Of a DNA stretch of 32,856 bases, positions 15,164 to 24,199 are shown piece after piece. Position numbers and translations under genes: made by a program. Within the stretch, counting starts at the first letter, position 1. The number at the start of each line of letters is the position of its first letter. The DNA is from a virus: the IMG/VR virus record IMGVR_UViG_3300017963_000554, positions 1 to 32,856 of that record; one strand, given 5' to 3'. A model generated the notes under the pieces. The model was given only the letters and a program-made list of their open reading frames with translations, had not been told where the DNA came from and searched no databases.

Positions 15164-17429
15164 AATCACCGCCGACAGCTCTGATGCTGTTGACGCCTAC
15201 CAGGATACCGCCAAAGCGAGCAAGGCTGCTGGCAAGGCCGTGGAGGTTTTCGGCAAGCGCAGCAACAAAGCGTTGATGGCGATCCGCAAGGTCGGCGGCA
15301 AAGTCGCTGGTATGTTCAAGGGCATCGGGTCTGCCCTAACTAGCCTCAAGGGTCTCGTGGCCGGCTTCGTTGCTTTCATGGCTGCCCGGGGTCTCGTGTC
15401 ATTCTTCCGCGAGTCGATCCGGCTGGCACAAGTGCAAGAGCAGGCGATCGTTGAACTAGGGGCAACACTGGCGCAAGTCGGCGCCACGGATGTCGAGGGT
15501 GCATCTCAGCGATTGAGAGAATTTGCCAGCGGATTGCAGGCAATAACGGTTTTCGGGGATGAAGTAATCCTATCGGTTGCTACGCTTGGCTTGCGTATGG
15601 GGGTTGCGCAAGAGGACATTGAGAAAACGACAGAGGCAGCCGTGCAGTTGTCGGCCGGTCTCAAGATCGATTTGCGGTCGGCCATGCAGTTGGTTGCGAA
15701 GGCATCCCAAGGCAATACGGATGCACTATCGCGCTACGGGTTGGCGGTAGACAAATCGTTGCCGAAGACAGAAAAATTTGCCGCCGTGCTAGAGATGGTC
15801 AATAGACAATTCGGCGGCGCGGCCCAAGCGCAGGCCAGGACTTTCGCAGGGGCCATAGCACAGCTCGGAAACACTTGGGGCGATTTGCGTGAACAGATCG
15901 GCGGCGTGATCACGGCAAACAAAACCGTGCGAGCTGCCATTATCCAGCTAAATAAGTTTCTCGGGGTGCAGTCCGAGCAACTAAAGAAGAATCAACAGGG
16001 CGCGTCTGACCTCGTTAGCCGTGGGCTGGTCCAGGTCCTAGACGCCATGGGTAAGATCGTTAAAATCGGCGCTTTCGTTGTTAACGCTTTCCAGGGTGTG
16101 GTGCTTGCCGGAAAGGGGCTTGGCGTTGCGTTGTCGATCGCGTTTGCCGGGATCGTCAAGTCGGTGGAATTCCTTTTGCTCCCGCTGGATCAAGTGCTTG
16201 AGGCGCTCAAGACTCTCGGAGCGATTGACACCAACCCGATCTCTGATGGTCTGGGCGGCATTGCAGAGCAGGCTATGGCTGCTGCTGATGCGCTTGCAGA
16301 CGATATCGTCAAGGGCGCCGACGGCATGGTCGAGGTCAAGCTCGCAGCAGAGGAAGCGGCACGGGATATCGGCAACTTCAAAAACAGCGTGCTGCGAACC
16401 GCTGAGACGCTGGACGATGAATATACGCCGGCCGCCAACCGGGCAGCCAAATCCACCCGTGAGCTCGGCGAGGGATGGGACTTCGCGGGTGAGAGCGGGG
16501 CCAAGCTGTTCGAGGGGATGGGAGCGATCGGAGACGGAGCAGACAAAGCAACCGAATCGATCCGAAATCTGAATCTAGCAGCCGCGGAAGTCTCCGGTCT
16601 GCGTCTCGTCGATGCTGTTCGTGGCTTTGCAAACGCCCAAAGAGAAGCCGGGATTGAAGCCGAAAAGCTCGGGGATAAGCTGGCCAACAACGAAATAACG
16701 CAAAAAGAGTTCAACAAAAGCGTGCAGGAGCTAGAGGATTCGCTGCATAAGCAAGCGGTAACCGTCGCCTCGGAATGGGTCGGAGCGTTCGCCGAAGCCG
16801 GGAACGCCCTCGGTCAAATGATTGCCGCTGTCCTTCTCGGCCAGAAAAAGCTAGAGCAGGCGCTGGCCGAAATCGGCGTTGCCATGCTCCAGAATATCGT
16901 GATGGTCGTAGAGCAAGCGGTCTTGGCGTTTGCTGTCCAAGCGGCTGCGGCCCAGTTGGCGGCGCACGCTTTCCTGCCGTTCATTGGTATCGCGGTTGGT
17001 GCAGCTGCTGCGGCAACCGTGTTTGGTCTGGTCAAGGCATTGATCGGTAGCATCCCGACCGCGGCTGATGGTGGCGAAGTGGTTGGCGGCATTCCGGGCA
17101 AGGATAGCGTCCTGGTGAATGCCATGCCTGGAGAGCGCATATTGACCGTGCGTGAAAACCGAGACCTGAAGCGGTTTGTAAAGTCCCTCGTTGGGCCGGG
17201 CGCTGGCGGAGTCGATTCGTCTTCTGCGCCGATTTTGGGAATGGCTCAGGGCGGCACGGTGCCGCAGATGGCCATGGCCGGGGCAGGCGGTTTCGGTGCC
17301 CCGGCAATCAACGTCCAGTTCAACAGCGTTGTCCCGTCCGATATGACCCAACGCAAGCGGGCATTCCGCCAGGTCGAGCGGGAGCTGGTACGCAACCGGG
17401 CACGCCAACCATTTAGCGGGAGTCGATAG
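15132..17429 (+). CDS. Tape measure protein
   Basis: A 765-residue protein directly after the frameshifted chaperone. It starts MADATREVGFRITADSSDA and has alanine-rich helical segments, hydrophobic stretches near residues 65-95, 310-345 and 595-640, and a central SAGLKIDLRSAMQLVAKASQGNTDALSRYG region common in tape measures. The C-terminal GGEVVGGIPGKDSVLVNAMPGERILT module is widespread at tape measure ends. At about 1.5 angstrom per residue the tail would be roughly 115 nm. The protein sets tail length and enters the host envelope with the DNA. GAGG at 15125-15128 precedes the ATG. Confidence 0.9.
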   Translation: MADATREVGFRITADSSDAVDAYQDTAKASKAAGKAVEVFGKRSNKALMAIRKVGGKVAGMFKGIGSALTSLKGLVAGFVAFMAARGLVSFFRESIRLAQVQEQAIVELGATLAQVGATDVEGASQRLREFASGLQAITVFGDEVILSVATLGLRMGVAQEDIEKTTEAAVQLSAGLKIDLRSAMQLVAKASQGNTDALSRYGLAVDKSLPKTEKFAAVLEMVNRQFGGAAQAQARTFAGAIAQLGNTWGDLREQIGGVITANKTVRAAIIQLNKFLGVQSEQLKKNQQGASDLVSRGLVQVLDAMGKIVKIGAFVVNAFQGVVLAGKGLGVALSIAFAGIVKSVEFLLLPLDQVLEALKTLGAIDTNPISDGLGGIAEQAMAAADALADDIVKGADGMVEVKLAAEEAARDIGNFKNSVLRTAETLDDEYTPAANRAAKSTRELGEGWDFAGESGAKLFEGMGAIGDGADKATESIRNLNLAAAEVSGLRLVDAVRGFANAQREAGIEAEKLGDKLANNEITQKEFNKSVQELEDSLHKQAVTVASEWVGAFAEAGNALGQMIAAVLLGQKKLEQALAEIGVAMLQNIVMVVEQAVLAFAVQAAAAQLAAHAFLPFIGIAVGAAAAATVFGLVKALIGSIPTAADGGEVVGGIPGKDSVLVNAMPGERILTVRENRDLKRFVKSLVGPGAGGVDSSSAPILGMAQGGTVPQMAMAGAGGFGAPAINVQFNSVVPSDMTQRKRAFRQVERELVRNRARQPFSGSR

Positions 17430-17431
17430 CC

Positions 17432-18370
17432 GTGGCTTATTCATTCGCCGAAATCAGCGCAACAGAGATCGCGCTGCGTGACGCGGACAAGCCGCAGTTG
17501 ATCGCACAGGCAATCCCGACAACGCCCGCCTTTGTCGGCTGGAATACGGCGGGCACGGTTGGCGGCGGTGACTCGAGCGATTCGGGCTATCCGGCATCTC
17601 GGTCAATCGACGGATTCGCACACCTCTACACTCGGCCCGACACGGCGCAGGTTGATTGGTATCTGGTTTTCGACTTCGGCACCGGCGTCGAGTTTGATTG
17701 GATCGGCCTCATTGGCGGCAGCGAGACCATGCGATCGGTGTTTGACTCGTGGGACCTCCAGATCGCAGATGATGGCGCGTTTACCGTCAATCTGATTACG
17801 ATCCCGATCGGCGTCTCGACATCGCAGGCGGTGAGGATCACGCAAGCCGTTCCGAGACACGCAGCGGCTGCCGGGACCGACGCCAACCGTTACAGCAACG
17901 TGCAATATGCGCGGCTGCGGTTCAGAGCCAATCTCGGCACAAACCAGCCCGAGATCGGCGAGGTGGTTCTGGGCCGGCGCCGACAACTCAAACACAAACC
18001 ACGCACGCCATACGATGACAACACACTGACCGGCGAGCATAGCGATACGGTGACCGCTGCCGGCGTTCGCCATCGGTACACCTACAACGATGGCAGGCGG
18101 CGGCTTTCGGCGGCAATCAATCCGAGCGAGGAGCCCTATCTATCAGACGTGCCGGCATGGTACCGCACGGGGCAACGCTTCGGCCGTTCGCCTTTCGCAT
18201 GGGCAGAGAATCCGTTTAGTGACCCAGGCGGCGTGTCTGGCGGTGGTTGGCATTTCATGCAACTAGAGATCCCGGATCTGGTCTACCCTTGCCAGGATTT
18301 CGTTGAACGCACATTCGACATCATCGCAGACGAGCAAGGACCGGAGCGCTTCTATCTGGAGAGGGAATGA
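17432..18370 (+). CDS. Distal tail/minor tail protein with discoidin-like domain
   Basis: A 312-residue protein starting at a GTG (17432) behind GGGAG (17418-17422). Residues 30-160 contain GYPASRSIDGFAHLYTRP and WYLVFDFGTGVEFDWIGLIGG, resembling a discoidin (F5/8 C-like) jelly roll. The C-terminal half includes GRSPFAWAENPF and FDIIADEQGPERFYLERE. It sits immediately after the tape measure, where distal tail or tip proteins are encoded, so a tail-tip structural role is likely. A sugar-binding role for the discoidin-like part is possible. Confidence 0.6.
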   Translation: MAYSFAEISATEIALRDADKPQLIAQAIPTTPAFVGWNTAGTVGGGDSSDSGYPASRSIDGFAHLYTRPDTAQVDWYLVFDFGTGVEFDWIGLIGGSETMRSVFDSWDLQIADDGAFTVNLITIPIGVSTSQAVRITQAVPRHAAAAGTDANRYSNVQYARLRFRANLGTNQPEIGEVVLGRRRQLKHKPRTPYDDNTLTGEHSDTVTAAGVRHRYTYNDGRRRLSAAINPSEEPYLSDVPAWYRTGQRFGRSPFAWAENPFSDPGGVSGGGWHFMQLEIPDLVYPCQDFVERTFDIIADEQGPERFYLERE

Positions 18371-18373
18371 GCA

Positions 18374-20533
18374 ATGCTCACTCTCCCGACCAACTTTGTA
18401 GCGGCTTTCGAGCGTGCTGACGTTCGCCCTAGGTTCTGGGTCGAGATAGACAACGGGGTAACGCAATGGACTGCCGTTAGCGGGAGCATGGATCCAGACT
18501 CGGATCTGTATGCCGTGCCCGAGGGTGTTGTATCAGTCTCATCAATCGGCTCAGAGCTCGACCCGCTAACGCGCATTCGGGACGTTTCAGAATGCGTGGT
18601 TACGTTCGAGGACGCCTACCTTCGCCCGATCATCGTAGCCAATCGGTTACGCGGCAAGCGGATTTCGGTCAAGCTGGGCACGGCCGAGCTGAGTCTTGCT
18701 GATTTCGTCGAATACTTTTCGGGCTCAATCGAGGAGCTACAGCCAGATCCGAGCGGCGAGACGATCCAGATTGCCGTGATGGATGTGTTTGCTATCCTCA
18801 AAAACACGACCATCACCCACACCGTCTGGAACAAGCACCCACTGGAACACATCGAAGCGGCGCTAGTCGAATCCGACGTTGCTGCATCCCTCTACGATGC
18901 AACCAGCCTGGACCCGTCGCAGCCAGAGTATGCCACCATTAGTCACTATGTGGTGTCCAAGAATGCCAACTTGAACGAGCCAAACAGCGGCGCAATCGCG
19001 ATCCCGGTGCCGGCGTTCGATATCATTTCGGAGCTTGGGCAGTTGCTGTTTGGTCAGTTGGTGGTGCGTGAGGATGGCAAGTTACGTTTCGTTCTCTACG
19101 ATCCGGCGGCGTCGCCAGTGGCTCATTGGGGAAGCGATCAAATCCTGGCGGATACCTTCCAACAAACAGAGGACCCACTAGACAACCTGATCAATCAAGT
19201 GCAGCTATCATTCTGGCTCGACTTCGATCTAAAGACGGTTAACACGTTGTTTCTGTCCGACACTGCGAGCCAATCGAACTACGCCTATCCCGGCACCACC
19301 GGGCGCGTGGCTACCTGGGAGTATTCAACCAAATGGGTCAACGGCTGGTGTCATTTCATCGGCGACGCTGACGGCCTGATCCAGATCGCAGATACGACCA
19401 TAGAGGCCGAGGGCGGGATCCTGCACCACTTCACCGGCTTCAACCAATGGAACGCCGGCCCGCAGCCGGCATGGGCGCAAGTTGGCCCGACCCGACCCGC
19501 CTATTTACAACTCCGGGATTTCGATCGCCGCAGCCTCAAGGGCCAAGAGACGGTCAAGTGTGAACAGATCAACTTTGGCCCTGACTTCTCACACCTATCG
19601 GTTGAGGACTTGCCTAGCGGTGGCGGAGCTCAATCGTTCAACCCGGACAGGCAGCCGACTAACGCAACGTTTGCCAGTTTGACGCGCGGATTTCTGGCTA
19701 CGCCCCAAGTCTGGGATCGTGACTACTCGGCGATCTGGGATATCACGATCCTATATGACCTTGGTGTTAAGATCCTCGAGCGGTTCGCTGACGGCTTCTA
19801 TCGAGTCGAGCTCGAAACCTCATTCTCCGAATATGCGATTCAAGTCGGGGATGTAATCACCCTGACCTGGCCGCAGTTTGTTGGGTACAATCTCGATGGT
19901 CTAGACTCCTCATTTAAATGGGAAGTGATCGACAAGGAACCCGACGTGTATGCCGATCCGCCGCGCATCAAGTGGACGCTGGCCAGCATAGGCGCGAATA
20001 CGCCAACGGTCGGGGTCGGGACATTTGACAACGGAACGCGATCGGCAAAAGAGGGATTCGGTCAGGCCAACGGAGCGACGTTTACGCCATACGTGCTAGA
20101 CCAATCGGCGGCGTTGAATACTCGGAGCTCGGATTACTCCGTGACGGACTCAGGCGGTTTGACGATCGATGTCACGCCAGGAACGGCATCGGATGGCAGG
20201 GGCGCGATCGAGCTGTTGAACGGCTACACCGGGATTCCCGTCCTCGCCAGCAAAGACAATTACGTGTATGTCGACACCCGCGCCGGAGCGGTCAACATCA
20301 AATCCAAGACACTCGGAGCCGCGCCGCCGGTAACGCAGTTGACCGAGGCCCCGATTGCGAAAGTCGTAACTGATGCAACGTCGATCGTCCATATCGAGGA
20401 CCTGCGAACGTCGGGCAGCTTGAGCGGCACGCGGCTTTCGGATGATTCCGCAGCTACCGGGATCCAGCAAAACGAAACCGGACGCGCCGCCCTCAACCAA
20501 AACTTCAACTTTAGCCAACGGAGCCGGGGCTAA
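18374..20533 (+). CDS. Tail hub/tip protein (baseplate-like, 719 aa)
   Basis: A 719-residue protein, the largest after the tape measure. The N-terminal part (FERADVRPRFWVEI..., VVTFEDAYLRPIIVANRLRGKRISVKLG) and the middle VREDGKLRFVLYD resemble hub-like tail tip proteins of siphophages. The last 150 residues are Gly/Thr/Ser-rich (GGLTIDVTPGTASDGRGAIELL) and end NFSQRSRG, a likely fibre attachment region. It probably caps the tube and anchors the receptor-binding proteins encoded just downstream. No hydrolase motif was recognised. Confidence 0.6.
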   Translation: MLTLPTNFVAAFERADVRPRFWVEIDNGVTQWTAVSGSMDPDSDLYAVPEGVVSVSSIGSELDPLTRIRDVSECVVTFEDAYLRPIIVANRLRGKRISVKLGTAELSLADFVEYFSGSIEELQPDPSGETIQIAVMDVFAILKNTTITHTVWNKHPLEHIEAALVESDVAASLYDATSLDPSQPEYATISHYVVSKNANLNEPNSGAIAIPVPAFDIISELGQLLFGQLVVREDGKLRFVLYDPAASPVAHWGSDQILADTFQQTEDPLDNLINQVQLSFWLDFDLKTVNTLFLSDTASQSNYAYPGTTGRVATWEYSTKWVNGWCHFIGDADGLIQIADTTIEAEGGILHHFTGFNQWNAGPQPAWAQVGPTRPAYLQLRDFDRRSLKGQETVKCEQINFGPDFSHLSVEDLPSGGGAQSFNPDRQPTNATFASLTRGFLATPQVWDRDYSAIWDITILYDLGVKILERFADGFYRVELETSFSEYAIQVGDVITLTWPQFVGYNLDGLDSSFKWEVIDKEPDVYADPPRIKWTLASIGANTPTVGVGTFDNGTRSAKEGFGQANGATFTPYVLDQSAALNTRSSDYSVTDSGGLTIDVTPGTASDGRGAIELLNGYTGIPVLASKDNYVYVDTRAGAVNIKSKTLGAAPPVTQLTEAPIAKVVTDATSIVHIEDLRTSGSLSGTRLSDDSAATGIQQNETGRAALNQNFNFSQRSRG

Positions 20534-21420
20534 TGGGCACCTCGTTTGTCCCAGACTCCTGGATCGTTGGCGGCAATGGTGTTGTCTGGGGCGTTGATCT
20601 AGATATCAACACGGTTCTGACCAGCAAATCGGGCGACGCGGTGATCGAGTTCTTCCCGACCACGCCGCCCGACGATCCGGGGCTGCTATATCGCAATTAT
20701 ATTCCTGTAGAGACCGGGGATCCATACGTTGTGTCTGCCGTAGTCCAAGCCGACAGCATTGCGGCCGGCAATTATGTTGCCGTTGCGGTCGGCTGGTACA
20801 ATGCGAGCCAGGCCCTGATCTCGGTGTCGTATGCGTGGAACGCGCCGCTACCCAGCACCGGGGCATGGCACAACCTGGAGGGCGAGTTTGACGCGCCGGC
20901 CAGTGCGCGCTATGCACGCCCACTATTCTTCAAAGCCAACAACGCATTTACCGCGTATCTCGATACGCTCGTTATGGACAACGGGCGCATTAAATCATCG
21001 GCCACGCTATCGACAACGCACGTTATCGGCGCCGGGATCTACACGATTCATTTCGATTTGGAAAATTACGACTTTGGCGGAAATTACAATACTGGCACCT
21101 ACAAATTTACCGTGCCTAGTCTTGGCGTCTATTCACCGGCATCCCTGATTAGTGCATCGGTTAACCCAATGCCGGCGAACGGCTATTGGCTTGCTGAATT
21201 CTACGTGTCTGGAGGTGGGCTGCCGGCTGCAAATTACACTTTTTCGTCTAGCACAAAGGGGACATCCGTCTCCATTGCTGGACTTGATACGTGGGTTGTT
21301 AGCGGCACGTTTCCGCTTGCATTGCAAGCCGGCCAGACAATCGAAACACGGATAAATAATCAAACTGGTAAGCTGTTGACTGTGGCTGTCACGTCTCTGT
21401 TTACCGTAACTAGGGGTTGA
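20533..21420 (+). CDS. Tail fibre protein with carbohydrate-binding-like and C1q-like domains
   Basis: A 295-residue protein. Residues 40-160 resemble a carbohydrate-binding jelly roll (YVVSAVVQADSIAAGNYVAVAVGWYNASQ, GAWHNLEGEFDAPASARYARPLFFKA). Residues 165-295 resemble a C1q/TNF-like trimeric jelly roll (YTIHFDLENYDFGG, NTGTYKFTVPSLGVYS, AGQTIETRINN). Both are common in receptor-binding tips. The start overlaps the hub stop by one base (TAATG). It is a good candidate for a host surface sugar binder, though the target cannot be read from sequence. Confidence 0.6.
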   Translation: MGTSFVPDSWIVGGNGVVWGVDLDINTVLTSKSGDAVIEFFPTTPPDDPGLLYRNYIPVETGDPYVVSAVVQADSIAAGNYVAVAVGWYNASQALISVSYAWNAPLPSTGAWHNLEGEFDAPASARYARPLFFKANNAFTAYLDTLVMDNGRIKSSATLSTTHVIGAGIYTIHFDLENYDFGGNYNTGTYKFTVPSLGVYSPASLISASVNPMPANGYWLAEFYVSGGGLPAANYTFSSSTKGTSVSIAGLDTWVVSGTFPLALQAGQTIETRINNQTGKLLTVAVTSLFTVTRG

Positions 21421-21423
21421 CCG

Positions 21424-21741
21424 ATGGCGGTAGCAAGCGCAAACGGTGGACCGACCTGGAAATGGGTAGCGGGCGTTTTGTTGGCGGGGATCCTTGGGTT
21501 GGTTGGCTATATGGTTCCGAATATGTTTTTTTCGCGAGCGGAAGGCAAGGGGCTCGAGGAAAGGCAAGCGGCGCACGAGACGGACTCAACGTACCGCTGG
21601 CGAGAACAGTCGAGGGTAAACGCAAGCGTTAACCAATCGGTGAGCGAGATCCGAACAGAGCAGCGCCGCATAAGCGACAATATCATACGCATCGGCGAGA
21701 AACTCAGAGTGCGGGATCTGGATACAGGTGACGAACAATGA
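21424..21741 (+). CDS. Membrane-anchored coiled-coil protein (105 aa)
   Basis: One transmembrane segment (about residues 14-36, VAGVLLAGILGLVGYMVPNMFF) is followed by a charged helical tail (TYRWREQSRVNASVNQSVSEIRTEQRRISDNIIRIGEKL) that can form a coiled coil. AGGGG at 21411-21415 precedes the ATG. The topology resembles phage haemolysin/XhlA-like and holin-accessory proteins, but its place among tail fibre genes is unusual. The function is uncertain. Confidence 0.55.
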   Translation: MAVASANGGPTWKWVAGVLLAGILGLVGYMVPNMFFSRAEGKGLEERQAAHETDSTYRWREQSRVNASVNQSVSEIRTEQRRISDNIIRIGEKLRVRDLDTGDEQ

Positions 21742-22079
21742 GCCAAGACAGCACCTATGATCGGTTGCCTCATCGCTACACGGAGGGCGATACAGCCCCG
21801 GCTATCGCTGGCCAGCTTAGAGACGACGGCGGCAACCCGATCAACATAGCCGGCTACCAATTCACATTGAGGCTTGAGCGTGCGTCTGGTGACGTGCTGA
21901 TCAAAGCCGGCGCCATCACGGACGCGGCTAACGGGCGCTTTGTGTTTGGCGATCCGTGGCTCGCCACCGACTTTATCCCCGGCTTTGCTCAAGTTGCATC
22001 GATCGAAGTCGAGGACGCTGGAGGCAACATCCAGACGCTACCCAGGTTTTTGATTGATGTAGAGAGGCGTCTAGCGTAA
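21738..22079 (+). CDS. BppU N-terminal-like baseplate/receptor-binding component
   Basis: A 113-residue protein with YTEGDTAPAIAGQLRDDGGN, GYQFTLRLERASGDVL, NGRFVFGDPW and IEVEDAGGNIQTLP. This layout matches the BppU N-terminal domain family (upper baseplate protein), a beta-sandwich that ties receptor-binding proteins to the tail tip. It overlaps the upstream gene by four bases and the tail fibre gene by one, suggesting joint assembly with that fibre. Confidence 0.65.
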   Translation: MSQDSTYDRLPHRYTEGDTAPAIAGQLRDDGGNPINIAGYQFTLRLERASGDVLIKAGAITDAANGRFVFGDPWLATDFIPGFAQVASIEVEDAGGNIQTLPRFLIDVERRLA

Positions 22080-23065
22080 TGGCCAGCCTAATCCTCACGA
22101 CGACGGATAGCCCGGTGGCCCTGTCGGCCGATGGAAACTCGCTAACGCTCGACGTTGCCATTAGTGGCGAGTCAAACACTGGCGCCAATGTTGGCGGCGG
22201 CGCAGGGGAGATCTACCGCAATAAGACCGGGGCGGCGCTCAATCTAAAGACGCTCGAGGCTGGAGCAAATGTCGCCATTACGAACAATGCCGATACGGTC
22301 GAAATTGCCTCCGATGATCCCGCGCCGGCAGGGGCAGACACACAGGGACAGTACAATGACTCGGGCTCGTTTGCCGGTGCTCCAGAGTGGCGCTATGAAA
22401 AAGCCACCGGGCGCACGTTGATCGGGCCAAGCGCAGGATCCGTTTTCGCGCCGTACACCAAAACAGTCGTTTCGCAGTCCAACTATCACAACGCCTCGCA
22501 ATCAAGAAACGGCGCATTGGTTGCCGAGGCGGAAGCCAGTGCGGCTGATAGCCGTGACTGCGAGGCGATAACGGCGATTGCCTACACCGAGGGCGGTAGG
22601 TCGGCTTTTGGATTTAACTCCCGTGTGCGGGCGAAAAGTCCTAGCGATGCTGGATCGGCATACGGTGGTTACATACTGGTGCAGGCGTCACACGTTGGCC
22701 CAAACACCGGCTTGCTCCTGGGTGCATTTGGATCTAGTTCAAGCAATCATGCGCTAGAGATCTTACTTGGGGATGTCCGGTTTTGGCAGTCACAGAAAAT
22801 TGTCATAAACCCGAACGACAGTGACGCGGTTGAGTTTGAAACCTACACCGGCGGCGTTGTCGTGGCCAGGATCGATAGCACGACCGGCGCCGAGGCATTG
22901 GTTGCAGAGAAGGAGCTGCATCACAAGGGTGATAAGGCAGGATTCTACAATGCCACGCCGACAACAAAGCCGACTGTAACCGGGAGCAAGGGCGGCAACG
23001 CTGCCCTGGCATCCCTGATTTCGGCCCTTGCGCAGCTCGGGCTAATCACCGACTCGACCACTTAG
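22079..23065 (+). CDS. Tail fibre protein
   Basis: A 328-residue protein. The N-terminal GEIYRNKTGAALNLKTLEAG and NVAITNNADTVEI stretches are common in phage tail fibre repeats. The middle is beta-rich with an unusual variable portion (residues 110-270). The C-terminal HHKGDKAGFYNATPTTKPTV and GNAALASLISALAQLGLITD form a tail widely shared among phage fibre proteins and probably drive trimerisation. The overlap with the BppU-like gene (TAATG) suggests the two are made and used together. Host receptor contact is likely. Confidence 0.75.
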   Translation: MASLILTTTDSPVALSADGNSLTLDVAISGESNTGANVGGGAGEIYRNKTGAALNLKTLEAGANVAITNNADTVEIASDDPAPAGADTQGQYNDSGSFAGAPEWRYEKATGRTLIGPSAGSVFAPYTKTVVSQSNYHNASQSRNGALVAEAEASAADSRDCEAITAIAYTEGGRSAFGFNSRVRAKSPSDAGSAYGGYILVQASHVGPNTGLLLGAFGSSSSNHALEILLGDVRFWQSQKIVINPNDSDAVEFETYTGGVVVARIDSTTGAEALVAEKELHHKGDKAGFYNATPTTKPTVTGSKGGNAALASLISALAQLGLITDSTT

Positions 23066-23073
23066 AGGAAAAA

Positions 23074-23406
23074 ATGCCATACTCACCAACCAACCCGACC
23101 ACAGAACAGGTTATGGTGCCCGAGGATCACTCACTCGACGTGTACCATATTCACAGTTTCATGGTGTCGATCGACCCAAACGATCCGCAAGCCACCTCGA
23201 TCCATATCGCCTGGAGCAAGGGCTTTATCGAGAATGACACCTATTACCCATGCTTTCAGTATACCAATGACTTCACCGGGCAGACTGCCATCGATGCAGT
23301 TATGGCCGAAGTGACGCCAGGCAATACGCGGTACACAGAAGATAAGATCGCGTTGTGGACGCTGCTGCAAGACGGTGGCTATGTCGGGCCTGGGTCGATC
23401 ACATAA
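23074..23406 (+). CDS. Hypothetical protein, possible tail accessory (110 aa)
   Basis: A 110-residue protein without a recognised family. It contains DVYHIHSFMVSIDPNDPQAT and IDAVMAEVTPGNTRYTEDKIALWTLLQDGGYVGPGSIT. It begins eight bases after the tail fibre gene, with GAGGAAAA as ribosome binding site. It may be a fibre chaperone or a small tail component; nothing in the sequence decides. Confidence 0.6.
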   Translation: MPYSPTNPTTEQVMVPEDHSLDVYHIHSFMVSIDPNDPQATSIHIAWSKGFIENDTYYPCFQYTNDFTGQTAIDAVMAEVTPGNTRYTEDKIALWTLLQDGGYVGPGSIT

Positions 23407-23591
23407 TGGCGATGAACCCGAAAGCAAAATGGATCGCCGATGACATCTGTCAGATCGTCAAGGCTTGCTTGTTGGCATTGGTGCTTTCTGGGCTTGGCTT
23501 AATGGTAGCCCTCGCAATCTGGCGTCACGGATACGACGCTGGCCAGGCTAGCGGCTTTTCTGTTTGTGAACGATTGGAGAGATCTAAATGA
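23406..23591 (+). CDS. Small single-pass membrane protein (61 aa)
   Basis: A 61-residue protein with one strong transmembrane helix (about residues 18-39, IVKACLLALVLSGLGLMVALAIW) and a short soluble end on each side. It starts at the ATG at 23406 in a one-base stop/start overlap (TAATG) and overlaps the next gene by four bases. Size and topology fit a holin-accessory or antiholin protein, but no family signature is visible. Confidence 0.5.
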   Translation: MAMNPKAKWIADDICQIVKACLLALVLSGLGLMVALAIWRHGYDAGQASGFSVCERLERSK

Positions 23592-23977
23592 GTGTTTCAC
23601 CAAAAACAGCCGGGGCATTGGTTGCCACCGGGATCACTGGCGCGGATTTGAGCACCAATCCGGTAACGGATCCCATGCTCGCTGATGGGTATTCAACGCT
23701 GAAACTGCGGGTTGACCTTACCCGTGGTGGCGCGGCGACAGATGTCGGCGTCAGCAAGCTCGAGGAGTCTGACGACGGGGTTACCTGGAGTCGAGTGCAG
23801 CGAGATACCGCAGGGGTGCTCGTCAATTACGCGGCAACCCACGCGACAACCGCAAACTCCGTCGTTTCGATCATCCTCGACGTGTCGCCTTATGTCTATG
23901 TCCGCGCAACGATCTCCGGGACGGCAGCCACATCCAGCGATCTGGTGACGGCAACGGCTCGTCTGGTGCAGGGTTAG
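23588..23977 (+). CDS. Hypothetical beta-rich protein (129 aa)
   Basis: A 129-residue protein rich in Val, Thr, Ala and Gly with several short strands (YSTLKLRVDLTRGGAATDVGV, SVVSIILDVSPYVYVRATISG). It resembles small beta-sandwich virion proteins found beside tail fibre genes, but I cannot name a family. GGAGAGATC precedes the ATG and the start overlaps the previous gene by four bases. It lies between two small membrane protein genes at the tail/lysis boundary. Confidence 0.55.
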   Translation: MSVSPKTAGALVATGITGADLSTNPVTDPMLADGYSTLKLRVDLTRGGAATDVGVSKLEESDDGVTWSRVQRDTAGVLVNYAATHATTANSVVSIILDVSPYVYVRATISGTAATSSDLVTATARLVQG

Positions 23978-23979
23978 CC

Positions 23980-24195
23980 ATGTTTGGGCGCAAGCAATGG
24001 ATCGTAGTGGGTGGCGGCGCCGTGATTCTGTTCGCCGGCCTTGCCGCGTTGTTCACTCTCGATCTGGAAGCGGCAAAGGCGTTTTTGGATTTTGCGGGCT
24101 CGTTTGGTTGGAAGGTGATCGTTGGCGCCACCGGGAGCGCAGCCCTGGCAGACGGGGCCAAGGCGATCGCCGGCAGACCTCCGGGCGGATCATAG
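23980..24195 (+). CDS. Small membrane protein, holin candidate (71 aa)
   Basis: A 71-residue protein with a basic start (MFGRKQW), a transmembrane helix at about residues 8-26 (IVVGGGAVILFAGLAALF) and a second, more weakly hydrophobic segment at 42-60 (FGWKVIVGATGSAALADGA). Small size, two possible helices and position a short way upstream of the endolysin fit a holin, which opens the inner membrane at lysis. The 24200 gene product is an alternative holin. Confidence 0.45.
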   Translation: MFGRKQWIVVGGGAVILFAGLAALFTLDLEAAKAFLDFAGSFGWKVIVGATGSAALADGAKAIAGRPPGGS

Positions 24196-24199
24196 TCCG

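Noticed and set aside
21417-21632. An alternative frame starting at TTG 21417 overlapping the membrane protein gene.
   Set aside because: The frame from 21424 has a clear transmembrane helix and coiled coil and ends in an ATGA overlap with the next gene; the 21417 frame has neither.
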